Assembly: GCF_000503215.1 (NCBI RefSeq)
Contig: NZ_AYTD01000013.1
Span: forward strand, 858,009 to 922,008
DNA from: Pseudomonas canadensis
Lineage (GTDB): Bacteria > Pseudomonadota > Gammaproteobacteria > Pseudomonadales > Pseudomonadaceae
DNA length: 64,000 nt
Direction: 5' to 3'
Part shown: positions 48,836 to 57,865 of the stretch, in pieces
How the letters are laid out: each line of letters begins with the position of its first letter
Position numbering within the stretch: position 1 is the stretch's first letter
Notes under the pieces: model-generated
Databases searched by the model: none
Told to the model about the DNA's origin: nothing
Seen by the model: the letters and a program-made list of their open reading frames with translations, nothing else
Made by a program: the position numbers and the translations under genes

Positions 48836-49623
48836 CACGCCACCTGCGCCACAAGCTGCTGCGACAGCAGGTGCTTGAGCAACGCGCGGTAGGCGAGTAC
48901 GCCACGGCTCTTACCGTCGAACTGCGATGGCGCGAGACCTGCGCGGCTGGCGTCACGCAGGCGCGTGTCCACTGGAATGTAGCCATTCCAAATGGTGTCC
49001 GGATAGGCATCGCGCAACACGCGCAGGGTGCCGAGGGACGCCTGGGTGCGGCGGTCGAACAAGGTCGGCACGATGCTGAACGGCAGCGCTTGTTTGCGCG
49101 AACGGTTGATCATCGCCAGGGTGCTGACCATGCGCTCCAGGCCTTTGACGGCCAAGTGCTCGGTCTGCACCGGAATCACCAGTTGCTGGCTCGCCGCCAA
49201 CGCGTTGACCATCAACACGCCGAGCAACGGCGGGCTGTCGATGATTGCGTAGTCGAAATCCTGCCAGAGTTGCGCCAGGGTCTTGGCGATCACCAGGCCC
49301 AACCCGCTCTGCCCCGGCGACTGGCGCTCAAGGGTGGCCAGGGCGGTGCTGGACGGCAGCAGGGAAATACTTTCGTTGCTGGTGGGCAGCAGCAGTTGCC
49401 CCGGCAGATCGGCCGGCACGCTGCCCTTGTGCAGGAACAGGTCGTAGTTGCTGTGTTCCAGCGCATCCGGGTCGTAGCCGAAATAGCTGGTCATGGAGCC
49501 GTGAGGGTCCAGGTCCACCACGACCACGCGCTTGCCCGCCTCGGCCAGCAAGCCGGCTAGGGCGATGGACGTGGTGGTCTTGCCGACCCCACCTTTTTGA
49601 TTGGCAACTGCCCAGACTCTCAT
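48835..49623 (-). CDS. parC: ParA-like ATPase ParC for polar chemosensory arrays
   Basis: MinD/ParA-family ATPase of 262 residues. The deviant Walker A motif NQKGGVGKTTT is at about 8-18, the switch I region at DLDPHGSMTSYFG, and Walker B at YAIIDSPPLLG. In Vibrio and Pseudomonas the protein encoded at this site recruits and segregates chemotaxis arrays at the cell pole; it is not a plasmid partition gene, as no parB or parS is adjacent. ATG at 49623 was chosen for its GGGAGG site and because family members begin at MRVWAVANQKGG; the frame is open 42 bases farther. It is followed directly by parP. Confidence 0.9.
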   Translation of the reverse strand: MRVWAVANQKGGVGKTTTSIALAGLLAEAGKRVVVVDLDPHGSMTSYFGYDPDALEHSNYDLFLHKGSVPADLPGQLLLPTSNESISLLPSSTALATLERQSPGQSGLGLVIAKTLAQLWQDFDYAIIDSPPLLGVLMVNALAASQQLVIPVQTEHLAVKGLERMVSTLAMINRSRKQALPFSIVPTLFDRRTQASLGTLRVLRDAYPDTIWNGYIPVDTRLRDASRAGLAPSQFDGKSRGVLAYRALLKHLLSQQLVAQVA

Positions 49624-49674
49624 TCGGTTGGTTCCTCCCGGCAGGCACAGGCGCGACCGAGACATTGCATAAGG

Positions 49675-50562
49675 TTATTGAGCCGGCGACGGAGAATTGA
49701 CGGCGCTCTGACGAACCGGCGGTTTTACAGGGGGCGGTGCAGTTTGTGTGCCAGCCCGCTTCAAGGCGGCATCCGGTGTTGCATTGGCGGTACCGGTGCC
49801 GGTCAGGCTGCGGCGCACATCCAGGTTGCGCGACACTACCAACACCACCCGGCGGTTCTTCGCGCGGCCCTCTACCGTAGCGTTATTGGCCACCGGCTGG
49901 AACTCACCATAACCCACCGAGGCCAGGCGCCCAGGGTTCACGCCCTGCATCGCCAGCATGCGCACGATGCTTGACGCACGGGCCGAGGACAGCTCCCAGT
50001 TGGTCGGGTACTGCGCGGTGCTGATCGGGAAATTGTCGGTGAAGCCTTCGACATGGATCGGATTTTCAAACGGCTTGAGAATCGCCGCCACCTTGTCGAT
50101 GATGGTAAACGCCTGGTCGCTCGGCAACGCGTCGGCGCTGGCAAACAACAGGCTGGAATTAAGCTCGATTTCCACCCACAACTCGTTGCCGCGCACGGTC
50201 ATCTGGTTGGAGCTGATCAGGTCGCCAAACGCTGCGCTGATGTCATCGGCGATGCTTTTCAGTGGATCGCTGGTGCCACCCACGCCGGCAGCGGTTTCAT
50301 CGCTGTCGTTGACCAGCGGCTTGGCCGGGGTCACGGTCTTGGGCCGCTCTTCACCGATCGGGATCGGCTTGAGGGCGCGGTCGGCGTCGTTGAACACGCC
50401 AATCAGCGCCTGGGAAATAACTTTGTACTTGCCTTCGTTAATCGACGAGATCGAGTACATCACCACGAAAAACGCGAACAGCAAAGTGATGAAGTCCGCG
50501 TAGGACACCAGCCACCGTTCGTGGTTGACGTGTTCTTCGGGCTCGCGACGGCGACGGCTCAC
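49675..50562 (-). CDS. motD: flagellar stator protein MotD
   Basis: Peptidoglycan-binding stator subunit of 295 residues, partner of MotC in the second Pseudomonas stator set. One membrane helix follows the family motif NHERWLVSYADFITLLFAFF (about 13-32) with the proton-carrying aspartate of SYAD; a plug/linker follows, then an OmpA-like domain (about 125-255; HVEGFTDNFPISTAQYPTNW, LSSARASSIVRML). GTG at 50562 was chosen because the product then begins MSRRRREPEEH, as family members do. MotCD supports swarming and high-load motion in P. aeruginosa. A REP pair separates it from motC. Confidence 0.95.
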   Translation of the reverse strand: MSRRRREPEEHVNHERWLVSYADFITLLFAFFVVMYSISSINEGKYKVISQALIGVFNDADRALKPIPIGEERPKTVTPAKPLVNDSDETAAGVGGTSDPLKSIADDISAAFGDLISSNQMTVRGNELWVEIELNSSLLFASADALPSDQAFTIIDKVAAILKPFENPIHVEGFTDNFPISTAQYPTNWELSSARASSIVRMLAMQGVNPGRLASVGYGEFQPVANNATVEGRAKNRRVVLVVSRNLDVRRSLTGTGTANATPDAALKRAGTQTAPPPVKPPVRQSAVNSPSPAQ

Positions 50563-50589
50563 AGGCAATACCCCCAGCAACACAAATCA

Positions 50590-50693
50590 CCTGTAGGTGC
50601 CGGCTTGCCGGCGAAAAACCCGAGAGCGCCGCGGGGCATCAGGCAACCCGCGTTATCGTTGGCGATTTTCGCCGGCAAGCCGGCTCCTACAGG
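50590..50693. repeat. REP-type inverted repeat pair within the motC-motD gap
   Basis: Arms CCTGTAGGTGCCGGCTTGCC... and its reverse complement (one mismatch) are 28 bases each. It lies within what looks like a continuous operon, so it may set differential mRNA stability between motC and motD. Confidence 0.85.
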
Positions 50694-50704
50694 GTGCATG
50701 TTCA

Positions 50705-51445
50705 TCAATCCATGAAGCCCTGGAGCTTCAATTCGATGGAGCGCGGGTTCTCACCCTCGGCAATCGACAAAATACCTTCGAGCAACATCTCGCGGTAACG
50801 CGACTGGCGCAGGGCAATCGACTTGAGCTTGCTGGCCACCGGCAACAACACCAGGTTGGCACTGGCCACACCGTAGATGGTGGCAACAAACGCCACGGCA
50901 ATGCCGCTGCCCAGTTGTGAAGGGTCGGCCAAGTTGCCCATCACATGGATCAGGCCCATCACCGCGCCGATGATGCCGATGGTCGGCGCGTAGCCGCCCA
51001 TGCTTTCGTAGACTTTGGCGGCGTTGATGTCGCGGCTTTCCTGGGTGTAGAAATCCACTTCCAAAATGCTGCGAATCGCTTCCGGTTCGGCGCCATCTAC
51101 CAGCAATTGAAGGCCTTTGCGCGCGTAGCTGTCGGGCTCGGCATCGGCCACGCCTTCCAGGCCCAGCAGGCCTTCCTTGCGGGCGGTGAGGCTCCAGTTG
51201 ACCACGCGGTCGATGCCGCCAGGCAAGTCGACACGTGGCGGAAAAATGATCCAGATAAGGATCTGCATGGCGCGTTTGAAGGAGCTCATGGGCGACTGCA
51301 GCAATGCCGCGCCCACGGTGCCGCCGATCACGATCAGGGCGGCCGGGCCGTTGGCCAGGGCGCCGAGGTGACCGCCTTCGAGGTAGTTGCCGCCGATGAT
51401 CGCGACAAACGCCATGATGATACCGATCAGGCTCAAAACATCCAT
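50705..51445 (-). CDS. motC: flagellar stator protein MotC
   Basis: Proton-channel stator subunit of 246 residues (MotA/ExbB-like). Four membrane helices are visible: about 3-22, 33-50 (ALIVIGGTVGAAL), 150-170 (GGYAPTIGIIGAVMGLIHVM) and 182-205 (GSGIAVAFVATIYGVASANL); the conserved Pro-x-x-G segments and the charged cytoplasmic loop that meets FliG lie between the second and third. ATG at 51445 overlaps the cheB stop (TGATG), so the genes are coupled. Confidence 0.95.
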   Translation of the reverse strand: MDVLSLIGIIMAFVAIIGGNYLEGGHLGALANGPAALIVIGGTVGAALLQSPMSSFKRAMQILIWIIFPPRVDLPGGIDRVVNWSLTARKEGLLGLEGVADAEPDSYARKGLQLLVDGAEPEAIRSILEVDFYTQESRDINAAKVYESMGGYAPTIGIIGAVMGLIHVMGNLADPSQLGSGIAVAFVATIYGVASANLVLLPVASKLKSIALRQSRYREMLLEGILSIAEGENPRSIELKLQGFMD

Positions 51446-52575
51446 CAGAGGCAAGCCTCCACCAGATGCTTGCCGATGTCGTCCAGACTGTAGACGGCGT
51501 CAGCCAAGTCGGCCTTGACGATGGCCATGGGCATGCCGTAGATCACGCAGCTGGCCTCGTCCTGGGCCCAGATGGCGCTGCCGCCCTGCTTGAGCAGGCG
51601 CGCGCCCTCACGGCCGTCGGCGCCCATGCCGGTGAGCACCACCGCCAGAACTTTGTCGCCGTAGGACTTGGCTGCCGAACCAAAGGTGATGTCCACGCAT
51701 GGTTTGTAGTTCAGGCGCTCGTCGCCCGGCAGGATTTTGATCGCGCCACGGCCGTCCACCATCATTTGCTTGCCACCCGGCGCCAGCAACGCCAGGCCAG
51801 GACGCAGGATGTCGCCATCCTCGGCTTCCTTGACGCTGATGCGGCACAGCTTGTCCAGGCGCTCGGCGAAGGCCTTGGTGAAGGCAGCAGGCATGTGCTG
51901 GATCAACACGATCGGCGCCGGGAAGTTGGCCGGCAGTTGGGTCAACACGCGTTGCAGGGCCACCGGGCCACCCGTGGACGTGCCGATAGCCACAAGTTTG
52001 TAGGCCTTGCGCTTCGGCGCAGGCGAATGGGCAGTCGCAGGCGCAGCAGCGCGAACCGGCGCCACGGCAGGCCGTGCAACCGGCGCAGGCGCTGGACGAG
52101 CAAACGATGACGTCGGTGCAGCCGGTGCTGCAACCGGTGCAGGCGTCGGCGCTGGCGCGCTGAACAGGCTGCGACGGTTACTGCGGGAAATACTGTGCAC
52201 CTTCTCGCACAGCATCTGCTTGACCTTCTCGGGGTTGCGCGAGATGTCTTCGAAATTCTTCGGCAGGAAGTCCACCGCGCCGGCGTCCAGCGCATCCAGG
52301 GTGACCCGGGCGCCTTCGTGAGTCAGCGAGGAGAACATCAACACCGGGGTCGGGCAGCGTTGCATGATGTGCCGGACCGCGGTGATGCCATCCATCATCG
52401 GCATCTCGTAGTCCATGGTGATCACGTCCGGTTTCAACGCAATGGCTTGATCAATCGCCTCTTTGCCGTTGGTGGCCGTGCCGACCACCTGGATCGTTGG
52501 ATCGGCGGAAAGAATTTCCGAGACGCGGCGGCGGAAGAAACCCGAATCGTCCACCACCAGGACCTTGACTGCCAT
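51445..52575 (-). CDS. cheB: chemoreceptor methylesterase/deamidase CheB
   Basis: Adaptation enzyme of 376 residues that removes methyl groups from chemoreceptors when phosphorylated by CheA. The receiver domain (1-120) has LVVDDSG and D55 ([13 protein letters not shown]); an alanine/proline-rich linker (about 140-190) leads to the esterase domain with the catalytic serine in AIGTSTGGP, histidine in [10 protein letters not shown] and aspartate in [15 protein letters not shown] at 52575 has GGAGTG upstream. No cheR is present in the window. Confidence 0.97.
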   Translation of the reverse strand: MAVKVLVVDDSGFFRRRVSEILSADPTIQVVGTATNGKEAIDQAIALKPDVITMDYEMPMMDGITAVRHIMQRCPTPVLMFSSLTHEGARVTLDALDAGAVDFLPKNFEDISRNPEKVKQMLCEKVHSISRSNRRSLFSAPAPTPAPVAAPAAPTSSFARPAPAPVARPAVAPVRAAAPATAHSPAPKRKAYKLVAIGTSTGGPVALQRVLTQLPANFPAPIVLIQHMPAAFTKAFAERLDKLCRISVKEAEDGDILRPGLALLAPGGKQMMVDGRGAIKILPGDERLNYKPCVDITFGSAAKSYGDKVLAVVLTGMGADGREGARLLKQGGSAIWAQDEASCVIYGMPMAIVKADLADAVYSLDDIGKHLVEACL

Positions 52576-52623
52576 AAACACTCCGTTAGGCGGGGCGGGC
52601 ACTACCGCCCTGCCCCACCAGAA

Positions 52624-54828
52624 TCAAATACGCCGAGCGGCGTAACGCTTGAGCATGCTCGGAACATCGAGAATCAGCGCGATCCGACCGTCACCGGTGA
52701 TGGTCGCACCCGACATGCCCGGGGTTCCCTGCAGCATTTTGCCCAAAGGCTTGATGACCACTTCTTCCTGGCCCACCAGTTGATCGACCACAAAACCGAT
52801 GCGCTGGGTGCCCACGGAGAGAATCACCACATGGCCTTCGCGCTGCTCTTCATGCTTGGCCGATGCCACCAGCCAGCGCTTGAGGTAGAACAGGGGCAAC
52901 GCCTTGTCGCGCACGATCACCACTTCCTGGCCGTCCACCACGTTGGTACGCGACAGGTCGAGGTGGAAGATCTCGTTGACGTTGACCAGCGGGAAGGCGA
53001 ACGCCTGGTTGCCCAGCATCACCATCAGGGTCGGCATGATCGCCAAGGTCAAAGGCACCTTGATCACGATCTTCGAGCCCTGGCCCTTGGTCGAGTAGAT
53101 GTTGATCGAGCCATTGAGCTGGCTGATCTTGGTCTTCACCACGTCCATGCCGACGCCACGGCCGGAGACGTCGGAAATCTCGGTCTTGGTCGAGAACCCC
53201 GGGGCAAAGATCAGGTTGTAGCACTCGGTGTCGGTCAGGCGGTCGGCGGCGTCCTTGTCCATCACGCCGCGTTTGACCGCGATATTGCGCAATATGGCCG
53301 GGTCCATGCCCTTGCCGTCATCAGTGATCGACAGCAGGATGTGGTCGCCTTCTTGCTCCGCCGCCAGGATCACTTTGCCGTTGCGGGATTTGCCCGAGGC
53401 TTCGCGTTCTTCAGGGGTTTCCACGCCGTGGTCGACGGCGTTGCGCACCAAGTGGACCAGCGGGTCGGCCAGGGCCTCGACGAGGTTCTTGTCGAGGTCG
53501 GTTTCTTCCCCCACCAGTTCCAGGTTGATCTCTTTCTTGAGCTGACGCGCCAAGTCGCGAACCAGGCGTGGGAAGCGGCCGAAGACTTTCTTGATCGGCT
53601 GCATCCGGGTTTTCATCACCGCGGTTTGCAGGTCGGCGGTGACCACGTCGAGGTTCGACACGGCTTTTTGCATGGCTTCATCGCCGCTGCTCAAGCCCAG
53701 GCGCACCAGACGGTTACGTACCAGCACCAGTTCGCCGACCATGTTCATGATGTCGTCCAGGCGCGCGGTATCAACCCGCACGGTGGTTTCGGCTTCACTG
53801 GCAGGCTTCTCGGCAACCGGTGCTGCGGCGGCACGCGCCGGAGCAGGAGCCGCTACAGGCGCAGGCTTGGCGGCCGGAACCGGCGCGGCGGCCTTGGCAG
53901 CAACCGGTGCAGCCGTGGCAACAGCAGCAGCGGCCGGGGCCACTTCGCTGAACTTGCCCTTGCCGTGCAACTCGTCCAGCAGCGATTCAAACTCGTGATC
54001 GGAGATCAGGCCGTCGCCGGCCGGTGCTGCACTGGCTGCACTGGCTGCGGCAGGCGCCGCAGCCGTGGCGGCGACTTCCGGCAGGGCGTCGGCCGCGAAG
54101 GTGCCCTTGCCATGCAGTTGGTCGAGCAACGCTTCGAATTCGTCGTCGGTAATGTCGGTGTTGGCATTCGCAGCAGGCGCCTCGGGCGCAGCGGCAGGTG
54201 CCACGGCGTCCGCTGCAAACTGGCCTTTGCCATGCAACTGGTCGAGCAGGGATTCGAACTCAGCGTCAGTGATGTCTTCACTGGTTGGCGCAGCGACGGG
54301 TGCCTTGGGTGCCTCAGCCTCGGCCTTCACGGCACTGAGGGAGTTGAGCAGCTGTTCGAACTCGCTGTCGGTCACATCCGGCTCAGCTTCGGCCACAGGC
54401 TCGGGAGCCGCCTCAACCACAGGCGCAGCCGAGGTGTCGGCCGGTTCCGCCAGGCGCGCCAGGGCGGCCAGCAGTTCCGGGGTGGCAGCGGTGATCGGTG
54501 CACGGTCGCGCACCTCGCTGAACATGCCGTTGACCGCATCCAGTGCTTCGAGAATCACGTCCATCAATTCCGAATCAACGTGACGCTCACCCTTGCGCAG
54601 GATGTCGAACACGTTCTCGGCGATGTGGCAGCACTCCACCAGCTCATGGAGCTGGAGGAAGCCGGCGCCCCCTTTTACAGTGTGAAAACCGCGAAAAATT
54701 GCATTGAGCAGGTTCGCATCATCCGGTCGGCTTTCCAGCTCGACCAGTTGCTCGGACAACTGCTCTAAAATTTCGCCGGCCTCTACAAGGAAATCCTGAA
54801 GGATTTCTTCATCGGCGCCGAAGCTCAT
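52624..54828 (-). CDS. cheA: chemotaxis histidine kinase CheA
   Basis: Central chemotaxis kinase of 734 residues. P1 Hpt domain (1-105) has the phosphorylated H49 (RGFHTVKGGAGF). P3 dimerisation starts near 350 (TVRVDTARLDDIMNMVGELV), the P4 ATPase has LVRNAVDHGVE, DDGKGMD and GRGVGMDVVK, and the P5 CheW-like domain is C-terminal. Between P1 and P3 a long Ala/Pro-rich linker (about 130-345) carries four spaced copies of a motif D-x-EFE-x-LLD-x-LHGKG (about 151, 185, 225 and 275) in place of a classic P2 domain. These may bind CheY/CheB or ParP. Phosphoryl groups go to the neighbouring CheY and CheB. Confidence 0.97.
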   Translation of the reverse strand: MSFGADEEILQDFLVEAGEILEQLSEQLVELESRPDDANLLNAIFRGFHTVKGGAGFLQLHELVECCHIAENVFDILRKGERHVDSELMDVILEALDAVNGMFSEVRDRAPITAATPELLAALARLAEPADTSAAPVVEAAPEPVAEAEPDVTDSEFEQLLNSLSAVKAEAEAPKAPVAAPTSEDITDAEFESLLDQLHGKGQFAADAVAPAAAPEAPAANANTDITDDEFEALLDQLHGKGTFAADALPEVAATAAAPAAASAASAAPAGDGLISDHEFESLLDELHGKGKFSEVAPAAAAVATAAPVAAKAAAPVPAAKPAPVAAPAPARAAAAPVAEKPASEAETTVRVDTARLDDIMNMVGELVLVRNRLVRLGLSSGDEAMQKAVSNLDVVTADLQTAVMKTRMQPIKKVFGRFPRLVRDLARQLKKEINLELVGEETDLDKNLVEALADPLVHLVRNAVDHGVETPEEREASGKSRNGKVILAAEQEGDHILLSITDDGKGMDPAILRNIAVKRGVMDKDAADRLTDTECYNLIFAPGFSTKTEISDVSGRGVGMDVVKTKISQLNGSINIYSTKGQGSKIVIKVPLTLAIMPTLMVMLGNQAFAFPLVNVNEIFHLDLSRTNVVDGQEVVIVRDKALPLFYLKRWLVASAKHEEQREGHVVILSVGTQRIGFVVDQLVGQEEVVIKPLGKMLQGTPGMSGATITGDGRIALILDVPSMLKRYAARRI

Positions 54829-54839
54829 GTGGGTGCTCC

Positions 54840-55628
54840 TTAGAAGCCTAAACTGGATAACAGGTCATCGACATCATCTTGACCCGATACAACGTCTTCA
54901 CGTTTATCGGCATGAATCTGCGGACCTTCACCCTTGGCGAGATGTTTTTTTGGATCTTTTTCCGAGAGGATCGCTTCGCGGTCATGTTCAATACCGGCAA
55001 AACGGTCAACCTGGCCTGCCATAAGCACCAATTTGAGCAAGTTGCTTTCCACTTCGGTGACCAACTGGGTCACACGCTTGATCACCTGACCGGTGAGGTC
55101 CTGGTAATCCTGGGCGAGCAGAATGTCGTTGAGGTTGCTGGAAACCGTGCGGTTTTCCTGCTCGCTGCGTGACAAGAACCCTTCGACCCGACGCGCCAAT
55201 TCACGAAACTCTTCTGCGCCCACTTCGCGGCGCATGAAACGACCCCAATCGTTGCTCAGGGCCTGGGCTTCATTGGCCATGCCGTTGACCAGGGGCGTGG
55301 CGTTTTCCACCAGGTCCATGGTGCGGTTGGCCGCCGCCTCAGTCAGCCTGACCACGTAGGACAGGCGTTCGGTGGCATCGGTGATCTGCGAGATTTCCTC
55401 GGCCTGGGGCATATGCGGGTCAATCTGGAAATTGACGATCGCACTGTGCAGCTCGCGTGTGAGCTTGCCCACTTCCTGGTACAGGCCGCGGTCACGGGTC
55501 TGGTTGAGCTCATGGATCAACTGCACCGCGTCGCCGAATTGGCCTTTTTCAAGGCTGTCGACCAACTGGTGAGCATGCTTTTTCAGGGTCGACTCGAAGT
55601 CTCCCTGTGACGTTTCTTTATGCTCCAT
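54840..55628 (-). CDS. cheZ: CheY-P phosphatase CheZ
   Basis: Phosphatase of 262 residues that ends the CheY-P signal. It is nearly all helix; the long hairpin contains the active-site region LLAQDYQDLTGQVIKRVTQL (about 168-187) with the catalytic Gln in DYQDLTGQ, and the C-terminal CheY-tether peptide is GQDDVDDLLSSLGF, matching the E. coli layout. It lies 18 bases after cheY and 11 before cheA. Confidence 0.97.
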   Translation of the reverse strand: MEHKETSQGDFESTLKKHAHQLVDSLEKGQFGDAVQLIHELNQTRDRGLYQEVGKLTRELHSAIVNFQIDPHMPQAEEISQITDATERLSYVVRLTEAAANRTMDLVENATPLVNGMANEAQALSNDWGRFMRREVGAEEFRELARRVEGFLSRSEQENRTVSSNLNDILLAQDYQDLTGQVIKRVTQLVTEVESNLLKLVLMAGQVDRFAGIEHDREAILSEKDPKKHLAKGEGPQIHADKREDVVSGQDDVDDLLSSLGF

Positions 55629-55646
55629 AGCTCCCCCGCGATGGCA

Positions 55647-56021
55647 TTAGCCGTGGATGCGTTCGAAGATTTTTTCGATCTTCTCTTTCAAGGCCAATGC
55701 AGTGAATGGCTTGACCACATAACCGTTGACCCCGGCTTGGGCGGCTTCGATGATCTGCTCACGCTTGGCTTCGGCGGTCACCATCAGCACAGGCAGGCTG
55801 CGCAGCTTTTCGTCAGCGCGCACGTGGCGCAGCAAGTCGATACCGGTCATGCCCGGCATGTTCCAGTCCGTTACCAGAAAGTCGATGCTCCCGCTGTTGA
55901 GGATCGGAATCGCCGTAATGCCGTCATCCGCCTCGACCGTGTTAGTGAACCCAAGGTCACGCAACAGGTTTTTTATGATCCGCCGCATCGTTGAGAAGTC
56001 ATCAACGATGAGGATTTTCAT
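55647..56021 (-). CDS. cheY: chemotaxis response regulator CheY
   Basis: Single-domain receiver of 124 residues that, when phosphorylated, binds the flagellar switch. D7/D8 (ILIVDDFS) and D52 ([13 protein letters not shown]) form the acidic pocket; the conserved Thr is in LMVTAEA and the Lys in GYVVKPF. ATG at 56021 gives the standard length; the frame opens 24 bases farther upstream. Two RNA hairpins fill the gap to fliA. Confidence 0.97.
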   Translation of the reverse strand: MKILIVDDFSTMRRIIKNLLRDLGFTNTVEADDGITAIPILNSGSIDFLVTDWNMPGMTGIDLLRHVRADEKLRSLPVLMVTAEAKREQIIEAAQAGVNGYVVKPFTALALKEKIEKIFERIHG

Positions 56022-56102
56022 GTTCTTGTCCAATTCGACCTCCAAGCAGTCTTAAACGCGCCCAGCACCTGGACGCGCCATTTCAATCAACAGGCATTAC
56101 AC

Positions 56103-56186
56103 AAAAAGGACTGCCGAGGGCACCACGGGTCGAACCCGCGAAGGCTGCTTGCCCTCGCGGTATCGTCTGCAGTGTCCCCACACTGC
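56103..56186 (-). other. two hairpins in the fliA-cheY gap
   Basis: Read on the minus strand, GCAGTGT-CCCC-ACACTGC (56186-56169) comes right after the fliA stop, then CGAGGGCA ... TGCCCTCG (56157-56115) enclosing CGGGT-TCG-ACCCG, with five T residues 8 bases on (56107-56103). This could be a partial terminator or attenuator separating fliA from cheY, or a stability element. The T run is too far from the stem for a standard terminator. Confidence 0.5.
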
Positions 56187-56189
56187 CTG

Positions 56190-56930
56190 TCAGCGCGCTC
56201 GCCACTCTCCCAAACGCCCCCGCAAGCGGGCTGCGCACTGGCTGTGCAACTGGCTGACCCGCGACTCGCTGACCCCCAGGACCTCACCGATTTCCTTGAG
56301 GTTCAGCTCTTCGTCGTAGTACAGCGCCAACACCAGTCGCTCACGCTCCGGCAAATTGGCAATCGCGTCCGCCAACGCCCCCTGGAAACGCTCATCTTCC
56401 AGGTCACGCGATGGCTCCATATGAGCGCTCGCGCCGTCCTCGTGCAGCCCTTCATGTTCGCCGTCCTGCAACAGGTCGTCGAAACTGAACAGGCGGCTGC
56501 CCAAGGTATCGTTCAAAATCCCGTAGTAATCGTCGAGACTCAATTGGAGTTCGGCCGCAACTTCGTGATCTTTAGCGTCGCGACCGGTTTTTGCTTCAAT
56601 TGCGCGAATTGCATCACTGACCATGCGCGTATTGCGATGCACCGAACGCGGCGCCCAGTCACCTTTACGTACTTCATCGAGCATCGCGCCACGGATACGG
56701 ATACCCGCGTACGTCTCGAAACTCGCCCCCTTGCTCGCGTCGTATTTGGTCGACACTTCGAGCAGGCCGATCATGCCCGCCTGGATCAGGTCTTCGACCT
56801 GGACGCTGGCGGGCAGGCGTGCCAGCAAGTGATAGGCAATGCGCTTGACCAGGGGCGCGTAGCGCTCGATCAACTCGCCCTGACTGTCACGGGCAGACTT
56901 CTTGTACGCGTTGTAGCCAGTCGCTGTCAT
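56190..56930 (-). CDS. fliA: flagellar sigma factor FliA (sigma-28)
   Basis: Sigma factor of 246 residues for late flagellar and chemotaxis genes. Region 2 is at about 20-95 (LPASVQVEDLIQAGMIGLLE, SFETYAGIRIRGAMLDEVRK), region 3 follows (RMVSDAIRAIEAKTGRDAKD), and region 4 has the C-terminal helix-turn-helix (LNLKEIGEVLGVSESRVSQL). ATG at 56930 overlaps the fleN stop (ATGA). A matching sigma-28 promoter is found upstream of cheV. Confidence 0.97.
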   Translation of the reverse strand: MTATGYNAYKKSARDSQGELIERYAPLVKRIAYHLLARLPASVQVEDLIQAGMIGLLEVSTKYDASKGASFETYAGIRIRGAMLDEVRKGDWAPRSVHRNTRMVSDAIRAIEAKTGRDAKDHEVAAELQLSLDDYYGILNDTLGSRLFSFDDLLQDGEHEGLHEDGASAHMEPSRDLEDERFQGALADAIANLPERERLVLALYYDEELNLKEIGEVLGVSESRVSQLHSQCAARLRGRLGEWRAR

Positions 56931-57760
56931 AGCACGGGTCCTGCGCTCGTCTGATGCACCAATCGCTCGACGAAAAACTCCAGATGCCCCCGAGGGTTGG
57001 CAGGCAACGGCCAGGTATCGACCTTCTGGGCAATAGCCTTGAACGCCAATGCGCATTTGGAACGAGGGAACGCTTCGTAGACTGCACGCTGCTTTTGCAC
57101 AGCCTTGCGCACACACTCGTCGTAGGGAACTGCGCCGACGTATTGTAAAGCGACATCGAGGAAGCGATCCGTGACCTTGGTCAACTTGGCGAACAGGTTG
57201 CGCCCTTCCTGCGGGCTCTGGGCCATGTTGGCCAGGACGCGGAAGCGGTTCATGCCGTAGTCACGGTTAAGCAGTTTGATCAGGGCATAGGCGTCGGTGA
57301 TCGAGGTGGGCTCATCGCAAACCACCAGCAACACTTCCTGCGCGGCGCGCACGAAGCTGACCACGGACTCGCCGATCCCGGCGGCGGTGTCGATCACCAG
57401 CACGTCGAGGTTGTCGCCGATATCACTGAAGGCCTGGATCAGGCCGGCATGCTGCGCCGGGCTCAGGTGCACCATGCTCTGGGTGCCGGAGGCGGCTGGC
57501 ACGATGCGGATGCCACCGGGGCCCTGCAGCAGCACATCGCGCAGCTCACAGCGGCCCTCGATCACATCGGCAAGGGTGTGTTTGGGTGTCAGCCCCAGCA
57601 GAACGTCCACGTTCGCCAAGCCCAGGTCAGCATCCAGCAGCATGACACGACGGCCAAGCTCTGCCAGGGCCAGGGACAAATTCACTGACACGTTAGTTTT
57701 CCCGACGCCACCTTTGCCGCCGGTCACCGCGATCACCTGTACGGGATGCATGCTGCCCAT
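56927..57760 (-). CDS. fleN: flagellar number regulator FleN (FlhG)
   Basis: MinD-like ATPase of 277 residues that limits flagella to the right number by restraining the activator FleQ. The deviant Walker A is TGGKGGVGKTNVSVNLSLAL near 13-32, switch I at LDADLGLANVDVLLGL, Walker B at VLVIDTAAGIGESV. A C-terminal amphipathic segment (near 255-272, GHLEFFVERLVHQ) fits membrane binding. It lies between flhF and fliA and overlaps fliA by four bases. Confidence 0.96.
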   Translation of the reverse strand: MGSMHPVQVIAVTGGKGGVGKTNVSVNLSLALAELGRRVMLLDADLGLANVDVLLGLTPKHTLADVIEGRCELRDVLLQGPGGIRIVPAASGTQSMVHLSPAQHAGLIQAFSDIGDNLDVLVIDTAAGIGESVVSFVRAAQEVLLVVCDEPTSITDAYALIKLLNRDYGMNRFRVLANMAQSPQEGRNLFAKLTKVTDRFLDVALQYVGAVPYDECVRKAVQKQRAVYEAFPRSKCALAFKAIAQKVDTWPLPANPRGHLEFFVERLVHQTSAGPVL

Positions 57761-57865
57761 TTTATTTCTTTACCTTGTCTTGCTTAGACGCAGGCTACAT
57801 GGCTTGGCCGCGTGAATCGCTTGCAGACCATCGATGTAGATACATTTCACGGTGTTCATCCTGCC

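Noticed and set aside
52195..54768. An 857-codon plus-strand frame opposite cheB and cheA
   Set aside because: Its Ser/Arg/Gly-rich middle is the complement of the Ala/Pro linkers of CheA and CheB; there is no independent coding evidence.
56110..56160. A tRNA-like T arm (GGGTTCGACCC on the minus strand) between fliA and cheY
   Set aside because: No acceptor, D or anticodon arm can be folded around it; the sequence is better explained as a nested hairpin.
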